Assembly: GCA_900316445.1 (NCBI GenBank)
Contig: ONCZ01000001.1
Location: 1-64,000 of the forward strand
Reading direction: 5' to 3'
From: an uncultured Prevotellaceae bacterium
GTDB taxonomy: Bacteria; Bacteroidota; Bacteroidia; Bacteroidales; Bacteroidaceae
DNA: 64,000 nucleotides
Shown here: piece after piece, positions 25,697 to 34,705 of the stretch
How the letters are laid out: each line of letters begins with the position of its first letter
How positions within the stretch are numbered: position 1 is the first letter of the stretch
Translations under genes and position numbers: made by a program
Notes under the pieces: model-generated
Databases searched by the model: none
Told to the model about the DNA's origin: nothing
The model's input: the letters and a program-made list of their open reading frames with translations, nothing else

Positions 25697-26305
25697 GGGG
25701 AAGATCTTGAAGGCGTAGCCTTGATCGTGGAGCCATTGGATAGAGGCGGGGAGAGCGGTGTGGAGCTTGCCGATGGATTTGAGGGAATCGTGGAAGGTGA
25801 TGATAGAGCCATTACGCGCGTACCTCTTTATATTATTAACCACATCTTCGGCGGTCATCCACTTGGAATAGTCGCGGGTGACGAGGTCCCACATCACAAT
25901 CTTGTATTTCCTGCTGAGCCAGGCATATTGTGCCAGACGCATCCAGCCGTGGGGCGGACGCACATAGTGGCTGTGGATGTAGGCGTTGGCCTTCTCCACG
26001 TTGTAGCTGTATTCCTTGATGGTGTGGGTGAGCCCGACCATATGGTTGTGGGTGTGGTTGCCCACCTGGTGGCCTTCATCGACGATGCGCTGATAAAGCT
26101 CTGGATGCTTGCGCACGTTGTCGCCCACCATGAAGAACGTGGCCTTGACGCCGAACGCCTTGAGGGTGTCGAGGATGAAGGGGGTAGCCTCAGGAATGGG
26201 ACCGTCGTCGAAGGTCAGATAGACGGCCTTCTCGTGACGATCCATTCTCCAATAGGCTTTCGGATAAAGCCACCTCAGGTATATGGCGGGTTGCTCAATA
26301 AACAC
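25694..26305 (-). CDS. Polysaccharide deacetylase (NodB domain)
   Basis: This 203-residue carbohydrate esterase family 4 protein has all five NodB motifs: TFDDGP (motif 1, catalytic Asp and metal Asp), HQVGNHTHNH (motif 2, metal His pair), RPPHGW (motif 3), DLVTRDYSKW (motif 4) and ITFHDS (motif 5, catalytic His). There is no signal peptide; the N-terminus MFIEQPAIYLRWLYPKAYWR resembles the short amphipathic start of Bacteroidales members. It probably removes acetyl groups from peptidoglycan or another N-acetylated glycan. It is followed by the GH3 gene, 47 nt downstream. Confidence 0.92.
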   Translation of the reverse strand: MFIEQPAIYLRWLYPKAYWRMDRHEKAVYLTFDDGPIPEATPFILDTLKAFGVKATFFMVGDNVRKHPELYQRIVDEGHQVGNHTHNHMVGLTHTIKEYSYNVEKANAYIHSHYVRPPHGWMRLAQYAWLSRKYKIVMWDLVTRDYSKWMTAEDVVNNIKRYARNGSIITFHDSLKSIGKLHTALPASIQWLHDQGYAFKIFP

Positions 26306-26346
26306 CGAATTAATTTACGATTTACTGATTTACGATTTACTATTTA
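26306..26346. repeat. TTTACGATTTACT word tract
   Basis: Copies of AATTTACGATTTACTGATTTACG and TTTACT lie between the DUF2723 and deacetylase genes. The same word is found at 47338-47370, 53022-53038 and at the damaged start of pgk (61590-61606). Confidence 0.65.
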
Positions 26347-29300
26347 TTCGATATCTCCACCTTTGGACTGATAGATACCCATCAGACTCTGCAATTGCTG
26401 TTCTTTCTTGTCTGCCAGTTCCTTGCTGATAGAATCCTGTACGTTAAGCACTTGTTCGAGGATATAGAAGTGGATGAGGCAGTCGTGCTGGGAACCAGAG
26501 AAGCGTGTACCGTCGAAGGAGAGATACCAAACCAGATACTGGCAGGACTTCAGCCACAACTGGTCGATGAGTATCTGGGCCTTCTTGGTCTGTTTCGTGT
26601 TGGCATAGCAGCGTGCCAGATCTACAGAACCACTCTGATAGTCGTGCGGAATGTTGTAATCGGGCAGCTCTTTCTCACATTTGTCGAGTACCTTCATGGC
26701 TTCTTCGGTCTTTCCCTCAGAGATGAGGTTCATGGCCAAAGAGGCGAAGAGTCGACGATGGGTGTAACACATGCGCATAACTGTCTCGTCGAGATAGATA
26801 CCCTTCTTATCGACACCACCGAACTTGAACTTGTTCATCACGTTGTCGTAGGTCTTCTCCGTATCGAAGTTCTTGGCACCGGATCCTTTCGTTGTGAACG
26901 GGGTGATGCGGTTGGCAAGTCCCTCCTGCACGAAATTATCGCCGAGGTTCATATAGTTCTCGGAGCCTACGGTCAGCGCCACGTAGATCGGTCGTGTCCA
27001 GTTGGCGTTGGCAATCATCTCGAGCATCATCAGGTCGCCCTTATAGAGGGCACTCTTGCCTTTGAGTGAGATGACCATGCGGTCGGGGATGGAGTCGGCG
27101 GCCATCATCATACCACTCTGACGGACAGCCTCCTTGTCGATAGTGACATAGACGGTATCTGTTGGGATGACGTGGAAGTCCTTCACGGTGGAGCGCACCC
27201 AGTATTTCAGGATGTTCTTCAACTCGAAGGGCTCGTCGCCAAACTGCTCGGCTGCTTCCTCGGGATGCTCCTGATAGAGTTGTTGCACCTGTTCCTTCAA
27301 TGAGGGATCAATCTGCACGTACTCATTCGTACCGGCACAGTATTCCAGACGTTTCCAGGTGATAGGCAATGACGGGGAGTCGTAAGCTGGACGCACCATC
27401 TGGTCGATGTACCAGTCGGTCTGGAGATAAGAGAGGTTACAGACGCGCGCATCGGTACGCACTCCTTCTGTATCCTGATTGTACCAGAGGGGGAAGGTGT
27501 CGTTATCACCATTGGTGAAGATGATGGGGTTGCCCTTCTCCTGGAGTGTCATCAGATAGTTCTGTCCGAAGTCACGACAGGTGTAACGGCCTGAACGGTC
27601 GTGGTCATCCCAAGTCTGTGAGGCCATCTGAATGGGGATGAGCAGGGTGATTAGGGCGATTAGGGATGTTAGGATGAGGTTCTCTTTCTTCAACTTCTGC
27701 TGCAGCCAGTCGATGATGGCTGCCACACCCATACCGCACCAGATGGCGAAGGCATAGAATGAGCCGGCATAGGCGTAGTCACGCTCACGGGGCTGCATGG
27801 GTGTCTGGTTCAGATAAACCACGATGGCCAGACCAGTCATGAAGAAGAGGAAGAATACTACCCAGAACTGGCGGATGCCGATGGGATCGTCAATCGTATT
27901 CTCAGAGCCATTAACCATCACTTTCTTCTTGCGGGTGTACCAAGCCTGCCAGAAGAGGCCTAACAGACCCAGAATCAGCGGCAGACAATAGAAGACGTTA
28001 TGACCCTTGTTTTCCTTCAGGTCATCTGGAAGCAGATCTTGGTTACCCAGACGGGCGTTATCGATGAAGGGGATACCCGTGAGCCAGTTGCCGTGTTCCA
28101 TCTCTCCGTTACCCTGGATGTCGTTCTGACGGCCGGCGAAGTTCCACATGAAGTAGCGCCAGTACATGAAGTTACATTGGTAGGAAAGGAAGAATCGTAT
28201 GTTCTCCAATTGTGAGGGCACCTTGACGGTCATAGCTTCTCCACATCGGTCGTAAGGCACCTCCGTTCCGTCGACACCACCCATCCACGACTCGTAGGCT
28301 GAAGCATGGCCGGCATCGTACATACGTGGGAACAGCATGTTCTGGGCATATTTGTACTCATCCTTCGTGCGGACTACGAAGTAAGAATCCTTCTCGTCGG
28401 CAGAGGCTTTCTCTTTGCGCTGGTAGACGGGCTTGCCCTTGCTCATTACGGGACGGCAGTACTTTCCGTCGCTTTCAAGCGCCACCTGAGAGGTGTAGGC
28501 CTGACCGTAGAACAGCGGGCGCTGGCCATACTGCTCACGTCCCAAATAGTCGCCCAGAGTGAAGATGTCCTCAGGAGAGTTCTGGTCCATCGGCGGGTTG
28601 GCTGATGAACGTATCACGATCACGGCGTAGGTCGAATAGCCTACCATCAGCATCAGCATACAGAGCAGGATGGTGTTCTTGGCACGGGCTGTGACGAACA
28701 GTTTCTTCTCCCTCTTATAATTCAGGCCGAACCAGACGGCAGCCAGCACGATGATGCCGATGAAGAATGCTGACCATCCCCAGCCATAGAAGGGGACACC
28801 CAACATGCCGAGCGAGAGGATGAACGCAATGTCCTGAACCTTCACGCTGTGCTTCTGCGTCTGTGTCTCATAGACGGCCCAGATGACGATGGCGATGAGC
28901 AGGAAGATATAGATGATCTCACCCGTATTGAACGGACAGCCGAGGGTATTGACGAAGAACAACTCGAACCATCCGCCTACGGTGATGATGCCAGGAACGA
29001 CACCATAGAGTACCGCTGACAGGATGGCGACAGAGATAACCAAGGCCACCAAAGAACCTTTCAGGTTGGCATCGGGGAAACGGCGATAGTAATACACCAG
29101 ACCGATGGCCGGCACGCAGAGCAGGTTCAACAGGTGGACGCCGATAGACAGTCCTGTGATATACATGATGAGCACAAGCCAGCGGTCGCTGTGCGGCTCG
29201 TCGGCCACATCCTCCCATTTCAGGATGAGCCAGAAAACGATGGCCGTCAGCGCCGAGGAGTAGGCATAGACCTCACCTTCGACGGCAGAGAACCAGAATG

Positions 29301-29706
29301 TATCGCTGAATGTGTATATCAGCGCACCCACCAGTCCGGAAGCCTCAATGGTGATAAGCTTCGGCAGGGTCAGCTCACTCCAGTCGGAGATAAGCAGACG
29401 GCGTGTAAGATGGGTGATACTCCAGAACAGGAACAGGATACACGTTGCCGACAATAGGGCGCTCATCGTGTTCACCATCTTCGCCACCTGCGTGGGGTCG
29501 CTGGCAAACTGCGAGAAGAGATTGGCCGTCAGCATGAAGAACGGTGCCCCAGGCGGGTGGCCGATTTCCATCTTGTAACCTGTAGTGATAAACTCCGGAC
29601 AGTCCCAGAACGAGGCTGTCGGCTCGATTGTGGAGCAATAGACGAAGGCGGCAATCAAGAACGAGAGCCACCCGAGGACATTGTCCACCAACTTGAATTG
29701 TTTCAT
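26344..29706 (-). CDS. DUF2723 (TMEM260-like) multispanning membrane protein
   Basis: This 1120-residue protein begins with the DUF2723 hallmark: KQFKLVDNVLGWLSFLIAAF, YCSTIEPTASFWDCPEFITT, and GHPPGAPFFMLTANLFSQFA. About a dozen membrane helices occupy residues 10-380 and 600-720. A soluble loop lies between them, and a long C-terminal region (about 740-1120) has helical repeats near SLAMNLISEGKTEEAMKVLD. The eukaryotic relative TMEM260 is reported to be an O-mannosyltransferase, and GT-C-type lipid-linked sugar transfer is therefore the likely activity. The bacterial acceptor is unknown. It has its own promoter (29750-29757). Confidence 0.9.
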   Translation of the reverse strand: MKQFKLVDNVLGWLSFLIAAFVYCSTIEPTASFWDCPEFITTGYKMEIGHPPGAPFFMLTANLFSQFASDPTQVAKMVNTMSALLSATCILFLFWSITHLTRRLLISDWSELTLPKLITIEASGLVGALIYTFSDTFWFSAVEGEVYAYSSALTAIVFWLILKWEDVADEPHSDRWLVLIMYITGLSIGVHLLNLLCVPAIGLVYYYRRFPDANLKGSLVALVISVAILSAVLYGVVPGIITVGGWFELFFVNTLGCPFNTGEIIYIFLLIAIVIWAVYETQTQKHSVKVQDIAFILSLGMLGVPFYGWGWSAFFIGIIVLAAVWFGLNYKREKKLFVTARAKNTILLCMLMLMVGYSTYAVIVIRSSANPPMDQNSPEDIFTLGDYLGREQYGQRPLFYGQAYTSQVALESDGKYCRPVMSKGKPVYQRKEKASADEKDSYFVVRTKDEYKYAQNMLFPRMYDAGHASAYESWMGGVDGTEVPYDRCGEAMTVKVPSQLENIRFFLSYQCNFMYWRYFMWNFAGRQNDIQGNGEMEHGNWLTGIPFIDNARLGNQDLLPDDLKENKGHNVFYCLPLILGLLGLFWQAWYTRKKKVMVNGSENTIDDPIGIRQFWVVFFLFFMTGLAIVVYLNQTPMQPRERDYAYAGSFYAFAIWCGMGVAAIIDWLQQKLKKENLILTSLIALITLLIPIQMASQTWDDHDRSGRYTCRDFGQNYLMTLQEKGNPIIFTNGDNDTFPLWYNQDTEGVRTDARVCNLSYLQTDWYIDQMVRPAYDSPSLPITWKRLEYCAGTNEYVQIDPSLKEQVQQLYQEHPEEAAEQFGDEPFELKNILKYWVRSTVKDFHVIPTDTVYVTIDKEAVRQSGMMMAADSIPDRMVISLKGKSALYKGDLMMLEMIANANWTRPIYVALTVGSENYMNLGDNFVQEGLANRITPFTTKGSGAKNFDTEKTYDNVMNKFKFGGVDKKGIYLDETVMRMCYTHRRLFASLAMNLISEGKTEEAMKVLDKCEKELPDYNIPHDYQSGSVDLARCYANTKQTKKAQILIDQLWLKSCQYLVWYLSFDGTRFSGSQHDCLIHFYILEQVLNVQDSISKELADKKEQQLQSLMGIYQSKGGDIE

Positions 29707-29749
29707 TGAATCGATATGCTTTTTTAACGTTAAATGCCTAAATGTGGTG

Positions 29750-29757
29750 CAAAGGTA
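29750..29757 (-). promoter_or_regulatory. -7 element TACCTTTG of the DUF2723 gene
   Basis: On the minus strand TACCTTTG followed by CACC lies 43 nt before the start codon. A GAAGAGT word tract is immediately upstream. Confidence 0.55.
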
Positions 29758-29762
29758 CGAAA

Positions 29763-29796
29763 AAAAGTGAAGAGTGAAGAGTGAAGAGTGAAGAAT
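29763..29796. repeat. GAAGAGT word tract
   Basis: Four tandem 7-mers GTGAAGA lie between the DedA-family gene end and the DUF2723 promoter. Confidence 0.75.
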
Positions 29797-29823
29797 TTAT
29801 TGCCACTCTACATTAATTAACGT

Positions 29824-30276
29824 TTACATAAACAGTCCGGCACCGTAAATGAGGACGATGTAACGGAAGATTTTGCCCAATGTGATGGCAATAAAGGTGA
29901 TGACGATGTTCGAGCGCATCAGTCCGAGGGCAATGGTGATGGCGCTGCCGAGCACAGGGAGAAAGGCGAAGAATCCCATCCACGAACCACGACCGGCCAT
30001 GAAACGATGCGCCTTGTCGAGATCTTCTTTCTTCACATGGAAGTATTTCTCTATCCATTCCATCCGGCCCATCCGGCCCACGCAGTAGTTCACGATACTG
30101 CCTAAGACATTGCCGATGGTGCCATAGACCATCAGAATCCAAGGGTCTAGTCCCGTAGCCATCAGTCCGATCATCACGGCCTCGCTGGAGAAAGGGAAGA
30201 AACTGCCTGCCAGAAAGGCTGCCAGCAGCATGCCCCAGTAGCCGTATTGCGTCAGGAAACTGATGATGAAATCCAT
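29824..30276 (-). CDS. DedA/SNARE-associated family membrane protein
   Basis: A 150-residue integral membrane protein starting MDFIISFLTQYGYWGMLLAA. It has the family's FPFSSEAVMIGLMATG stretch and a C-terminal core (HRFMAGRGSWMGFFAFLPVL). Bacterial DedA/YqaA proteins are linked to lipid flipping and envelope homeostasis. I chose ATG 30276 because the longer frame upstream runs inside the preceding gene and does not look like protein. The start overlaps the end of the 30252-31196 gene by 25 nt, so the two are translationally coupled. Confidence 0.88.
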   Translation of the reverse strand: MDFIISFLTQYGYWGMLLAAFLAGSFFPFSSEAVMIGLMATGLDPWILMVYGTIGNVLGSIVNYCVGRMGRMEWIEKYFHVKKEDLDKAHRFMAGRGSWMGFFAFLPVLGSAITIALGLMRSNIVITFIAITLGKIFRYIVLIYGAGLFM

Positions 30277-31196
30277 AAGTTGAAGGCTGTAAGGGCAATT
30301 AGAGCCACAGTGAGGACGATGAAGAGGATGTTGGAGATACGGGAGTTGGTGAGTGCCCAGTAGTGGCCTGTCAGCGGACTGGCGGCGAAGATGAGCATGC
30401 GCAGGGCCAGTTCGTTGTGCGGCTGCAAGACCAGGATCGCCAGCGAGTAAAGGCCGAGGGTGATGAATCCGTAGTAGATCTGCCTGACGCGGATCTTGTC
30501 GCGGAAGCTGCTGTGGATGAAATGGGTGCTTCCGATAATCATCAGCAGGGTGGAGAAGGCCATGATGAGCTGATGGGACAGGGGGATGGAGCCGAAGTCG
30601 AAGGGGAATTGAAGGATGTCCTGTACGGCAAACAGGCTGACGATTGCCTGAAGATCGCCGTTCTTCTGCCACATCAGCCATCCGATCATAAACCAGTAGG
30701 GCGTCGCCAATCCTAACAGCGAGGCGAAGAATGTGCGCCAGGAGAGGGCATAGACGATGATCTTCATCATAATCCACAGCAAGGGCAGGTAGAAGATGAT
30801 ATTGGCGTCGAGCATGCTGCTGATGCCGAGGAGCAGGAAGGTGTAATAGGCTTTCTCTACGGCTGCCTGATCCTGATAACTGTCAAAGAGGAGCATCAGG
30901 GCCGCGATGCAGCAGAGTTGTACGAGGCCGCCAGTCCATGAGGGGAACAGGAAGACGGCTGCACACGAGAGGAAGATGAAGGCAACGGATACAGAACGGC
31001 TGTAGATACGGATCAGCAGGTTCTTGCTGTTGATCCGCATGACCAGTAGCACGGACAGGACAAAGCAGGCGAACTGCACCCACCATTGGGCCTGTATCAG
31101 TCCTCCCAAAAGCCAAATGGCCGTGCCGTATAGCATGGCCAATGGGAGGGTACGACGGCTCTCAGCGGTCTTGTTCTGAATCCGTTTACTTTTCAC
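30252..31196 (-). CDS. Multispanning membrane protein of unknown function, 314 residues
   Basis: I do not recognise a named family. The protein has about eight to nine hydrophobic helices (for example PLAMLYGTAIWLLGGLIQA, VSVAFIFLSCAAVFLFP, NILFIVLTVALIALTAFNLW) and a basic N-terminal tail, MKSKRIQNKTAESRRT. The GTG start at 31196 lies inside the GGTGAAAAAGTAAAA word tract; the next in-frame ATG is at 31136 (MLYGTA). It sits between purD and a DedA-like gene on the minus strand and probably shares their transcript. The length and membrane layout resemble uncharacterised Bacteroidota membrane proteins I remember. Confidence 0.8.
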   Translation of the reverse strand: MKSKRIQNKTAESRRTLPLAMLYGTAIWLLGGLIQAQWWVQFACFVLSVLLVMRINSKNLLIRIYSRSVSVAFIFLSCAAVFLFPSWTGGLVQLCCIAALMLLFDSYQDQAAVEKAYYTFLLLGISSMLDANIIFYLPLLWIMMKIIVYALSWRTFFASLLGLATPYWFMIGWLMWQKNGDLQAIVSLFAVQDILQFPFDFGSIPLSHQLIMAFSTLLMIIGSTHFIHSSFRDKIRVRQIYYGFITLGLYSLAILVLQPHNELALRMLIFAASPLTGHYWALTNSRISNILFIVLTVALIALTAFNLWISSSVS

Positions 31197-31228
31197 CTTT
31201 TTACTTTTTCACCTTTTTACCTTTTTTA
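31190..31228 (-). repeat. GGTGAAAAAGTAAAAA word tract between purD and the membrane protein gene
   Basis: AAAAAGGTGAAAA/AAGTAAAA words repeat on the minus strand from the purD stop into the next gene's start, and they supply its GTG start codon. Confidence 0.65.
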
Positions 31229-32512
31229 CAGGTCTGCGCCGATGTCACGACGGAAGTATTTGTCGGTGAACAGTATCTTCTGAGCCTCCTCGAAAGATTT
31301 CTGCAAAGCCTCGGCTTTATCCTTGCCATAGGAAGAAACCGCGATGACTCGTCCGCCGGCTGTGACTACCTCGCCGTCTTTCATGGCAGTACCGCTGTGG
31401 AAGACGATGGAACCCTCGACATCGCTGATGCCGCTGATGGGATAGCCTTTCTTGTAAGCCTGGGGATAACCGCCGCTGACGAGCATCACACAGACGGCAG
31501 CACGGGGATCGAACTCGATTGTGCGCTTGTCGAGGTCGCCGGCTGCCACACCTTCAAAGAGATCCACGATGTCACTCTTCAGGCGCAGCATGACGCTCTC
31601 CGTCTCCGGGTCGCCCATACGGCAGTTATATTCAATCACGTAGGGTTCTGGCTCATGGCTTGGCGTGTTGGTGCGATTGATGAGTCCGAAGAAGATAAAG
31701 CCCTTATAGTCAATGCCTTCAGCAGCGAGGCCCTCTACCGTAGGACGGATAATACGATCCTCCACCTTCTGCATCCACTCTTTGGTGGCGAAGGGAACAG
31801 GTGTGACGCTGCCCATACCGCCGGTATTCAGACCAGTGTCATGCTCTCCGATGCGCTTGTAGTCCTTGGCCTCAGGCAGGATCTTGTAGTGCTGGCCGTC
31901 GGTGAGGACGAAGACTGAGCACTCGATGCCGCTCATAAATTCCTCAATGACCACCTGTGAAGAAGCGTTGCCAAACATGCCGCCAAGCATCTCCTTCAGT
32001 TCTTTCTTGGCCTCGTCGAGGGTGGGGAGAATCAATACACCCTTACCTGCACAGAGTCCGTCGGCCTTCAATACGTAGGGGGCCTCGAGGGTCTCAAGGA
32101 ACTTCAGTCCTTCCTCTAAGTGCTCACCATCGAAAGTCTGATAACGGGCGGTGGGGATGTTGTGACGCTGCATGAAGCCCTTGGCGAAGTCCTTGGAGCC
32201 TTCAAGCACGGCTCCAGCCTTCGAGGGGCCGATCACAGGCACATCCTTCGTGCGGGAATCTGCTTTCAGATTGTCGTAGATGCCCTTCACCAAAGGATCT
32301 TCAGGGCCGACAACCACCATATTGATGCCCTTTTCTACCACGAAATCCTTGATGGCGTCGAAGTCGTCGGCCTTCATGGCCACGTTCTCACCGCAATTGC
32401 TGGTCCCGGCATTGCCTGGGGCGATAAAGAGTTTCTCACACTTGCTGCTCTGAGCGATTTTCCATGCTAAGGCGTGCTCACGTCCGCCGCTGCCTAATAA
32501 TAATATTTTCAT
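31226..32512 (-). CDS. purD: Phosphoribosylamine-glycine ligase (GAR synthetase)
   Basis: A 428-residue ATP-grasp ligase of purine synthesis that joins glycine to phosphoribosylamine. Family marks are the N-terminal start [52 protein letters not shown], the glycine-rich ATP loop [13 protein letters not shown], and the metal-binding core [15 protein letters not shown]. Length is standard (420-430). The neighbours are unrelated and no other pur genes are in the window. Confidence 0.97.
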   Translation of the reverse strand: MKILLLGSGGREHALAWKIAQSSKCEKLFIAPGNAGTSNCGENVAMKADDFDAIKDFVVEKGINMVVVGPEDPLVKGIYDNLKADSRTKDVPVIGPSKAGAVLEGSKDFAKGFMQRHNIPTARYQTFDGEHLEEGLKFLETLEAPYVLKADGLCAGKGVLILPTLDEAKKELKEMLGGMFGNASSQVVIEEFMSGIECSVFVLTDGQHYKILPEAKDYKRIGEHDTGLNTGGMGSVTPVPFATKEWMQKVEDRIIRPTVEGLAAEGIDYKGFIFFGLINRTNTPSHEPEPYVIEYNCRMGDPETESVMLRLKSDIVDLFEGVAAGDLDKRTIEFDPRAAVCVMLVSGGYPQAYKKGYPISGISDVEGSIVFHSGTAMKDGEVVTAGGRVIAVSSYGKDKAEALQKSFEEAQKILFTDKYFRRDIGADL

Positions 32513-32547
32513 CTTTGAATTTTGAACTTTAAACTTTGAACTTTATG
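32513..32547. repeat. TTTGAACTTTAAACTTTGAACTTT word tract
   Basis: Three to four related words (TTTGAATT, TTGAACTT, AAACTTTG) lie between the DPP-IV gene end and the purD start. The same word occurs at 40134-40172 in the opposite sense. Confidence 0.65.
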
Positions 32548-32548
32548 A

Positions 32549-34705
32549 TTACTTTAAGTAGTCTTCGAAATATTGGGTGATGCGTTCATGGAGATGGACG
32601 CTGGCATGACCTCTCATGTTGTGCTCCTCACCAGGATAGGCGAAGAAGTCTGGCTGTGTGCCGGCTTTGATGCAGGCATCGAGGAAGGAAAGACAATGCT
32701 GAGGCACGACGGTGTTGTCGTTGTAGCCTGTGATGATCTGCAGTTTGCCTTTCAAGTCCTTCGCCTTGTTGATAAGGCTGATCTTGGCATAGCCTTCGGG
32801 ATTTGTTTCAGGAGTTCCCATATAGCGCTCGCCGTACATCACCTCATACCATTTCCAGTCAATTACTGGGCCTCCAGCCACACCAACCTTGAACACATCG
32901 GGGTAGTTGGTCATCAGCGAGATGGTCATAAAGCCTCCGAACGACCAGCCGTGAACGCCCAGACGCTCCATATCTATATAAGATAAGGTACGCAGGTATT
33001 CTACGCCCTTCATTTGGTCCTGCATCTCGATTTGACCCAGCTGGTGGAAGGTGGCCTGCTCAAAGTCGCGGCCTCGGTACTGGCTGCCACGATTGTCGAG
33101 GATGAAGACGATGTAGCCTTTCTGGGCCATATAGGTCTCCCAACTGCGTGAGGCCCAATGCCAGGAGGCCTGGACATTGTTGGCGTGAGGACCGCCATAG
33201 ACATAGATCACCGTCGGATATTTCTTGTCGGGGTTGAAGTCCGCGGGCTTCACCATTCTGTAATAGAGGTCGGTCACCCCATCCGCAGCCTTGATGCTGC
33301 CGCACTCAAAGATGGGATATTGGTAACCAGCCCAAGGGTCTTCAGCATCCAGCAGGTTCGTGTGACGTGGACTTTTCTGGCTGATGTCTACAACGTCGAT
33401 GACTCTTGGCCTCGTAGGCGTAGAGAACCTGTCGATCAGGAAGTTGCCCGATGGCGATAAATCTGCGTTATGAACACCATCTACTGTCTCCAGCTGTTTG
33501 ATCTCTCCTTTCAAGTTGACGCTATAAAGACGGTGATGCAGGGGATGCTCCTTGTTAGCTTTGAAGATGATAGTCTTCTGCTTCTTGTTGAAACCCAGAA
33601 CCTCTATGACCACCCATTCGCCTTTGGTGATTTGTTTCAGTTCCTTGCCGTTAGCATCGAAGAGGTAAAGGTGGTTATAGCTGTCTTTCTGACTCTGCAT
33701 GATGAATTTAGTATCATCCCAAGGCAGGAACTGAATTGGATGCAGGGGTTCTACGTATTTCTTGCTGGTTTCACGGTATAGCTCTGCAAGCTTTTCACCC
33801 GTTGCGGCATTATAGGACACCAGCCGGCAGTCGTTCTGAGCTCTGTTCAGTTCGAACATATAGACGGTCTTGCTGTCAGGGCTCCATGAGATGTTCGTGA
33901 AATAACGGTCGGTAGGATCGCCAGCCTGCAGATAGACGGTCTTGTCGGTCTGCAAGTCATAGACACCTACAGTCACCTTGTGGCTCGTCATCCCTGCCAT
34001 AGGGTATTTGTCCGGCTCATACGTGGCCTCGCGGGGGAAAATGTCCACCTGCGGATAGTCTGTCACCATACTCTGGTCCATGCGATAGAAAGCCAGGCGC
34101 AGGCCATCGGGACTCCAAAACGTGCCTTTCTCGATGCCGAACTCATTACGGTGTACGGACTGTCCATAGACTATTTCCCGTGAGCCGTCGGTGGAGAGTT
34201 GATGTTTCTGTCCCTCGGCATCCGCTACGAAGAGCTGATGGCCTTCGACATAGGCTGTAGCCTTGGAAACGGCATTCCAGTCGTTGGCCGTCTGTCCTGA
34301 GATACTGTCCTGCCAGACGATTCTCTTCTCTTTGAAATCCACAAGTATGACGGCGTGACGGTTGCCGACTTGAACGATGGGCTTATCGGGGTAGGGGAAC
34401 GTGGCGTTCATCAGGTGGCGTACATAGCGTTCGTCATCGCTATTTGCCCATTCGTTGACTTCTTCAAGTGTGAAGAGGGTTGCTTTCTTGCCGGTCTTTG
34501 CATCGATGGTATAACACTCCTCTACGTCGGTCTGTATCAGTTGGTCTCCCCACCATGTCAGCCACATGTTCTTGGGCTGCATGCTGTGGTAGTTCGTGCC
34601 GCCGAAGTTCAGGTCTTCGAGGGTGAAGAGTTTGTCTTGTGCAGACAGGGAGGTGGAGAGGGCTGCCATCATCAGAAAAGCAAACAAGGACTTAATCTTT
34701 ATCAT
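32549..34705 (-). CDS. Dipeptidyl-peptidase IV-type serine peptidase (S9B)
   Basis: This 718-residue exported peptidase has a signal peptide MIKIKSLFAFLMMAALSTSL, then SAQ. An N-terminal beta-propeller covers about 30-460. The C-terminal alpha/beta-hydrolase has the nucleophile motif GWSFGGFMT, the Asp loop GYNDNTVVPQ and a His near EEHNMRGHASVHLHERI. It releases N-terminal X-Pro or similar dipeptides in the periplasm. I placed the start at ATG 34705, since upstream codons merely translate the end of the methyltransferase gene in another frame. A rare, clear AGGAGG precedes it (34714-34719) within the overlapped gene. Confidence 0.94.
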   Translation of the reverse strand: MIKIKSLFAFLMMAALSTSLSAQDKLFTLEDLNFGGTNYHSMQPKNMWLTWWGDQLIQTDVEECYTIDAKTGKKATLFTLEEVNEWANSDDERYVRHLMNATFPYPDKPIVQVGNRHAVILVDFKEKRIVWQDSISGQTANDWNAVSKATAYVEGHQLFVADAEGQKHQLSTDGSREIVYGQSVHRNEFGIEKGTFWSPDGLRLAFYRMDQSMVTDYPQVDIFPREATYEPDKYPMAGMTSHKVTVGVYDLQTDKTVYLQAGDPTDRYFTNISWSPDSKTVYMFELNRAQNDCRLVSYNAATGEKLAELYRETSKKYVEPLHPIQFLPWDDTKFIMQSQKDSYNHLYLFDANGKELKQITKGEWVVIEVLGFNKKQKTIIFKANKEHPLHHRLYSVNLKGEIKQLETVDGVHNADLSPSGNFLIDRFSTPTRPRVIDVVDISQKSPRHTNLLDAEDPWAGYQYPIFECGSIKAADGVTDLYYRMVKPADFNPDKKYPTVIYVYGGPHANNVQASWHWASRSWETYMAQKGYIVFILDNRGSQYRGRDFEQATFHQLGQIEMQDQMKGVEYLRTLSYIDMERLGVHGWSFGGFMTISLMTNYPDVFKVGVAGGPVIDWKWYEVMYGERYMGTPETNPEGYAKISLINKAKDLKGKLQIITGYNDNTVVPQHCLSFLDACIKAGTQPDFFAYPGEEHNMRGHASVHLHERITQYFEDYLK

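Noticed and set aside
29824..30777. Long frame extending the DedA-like gene upstream
   Set aside because: Codons before 30276 lie inside the upstream membrane-protein gene and translate to Pro/Arg/His-rich noise; the protein-like part begins at MDFIISFL.
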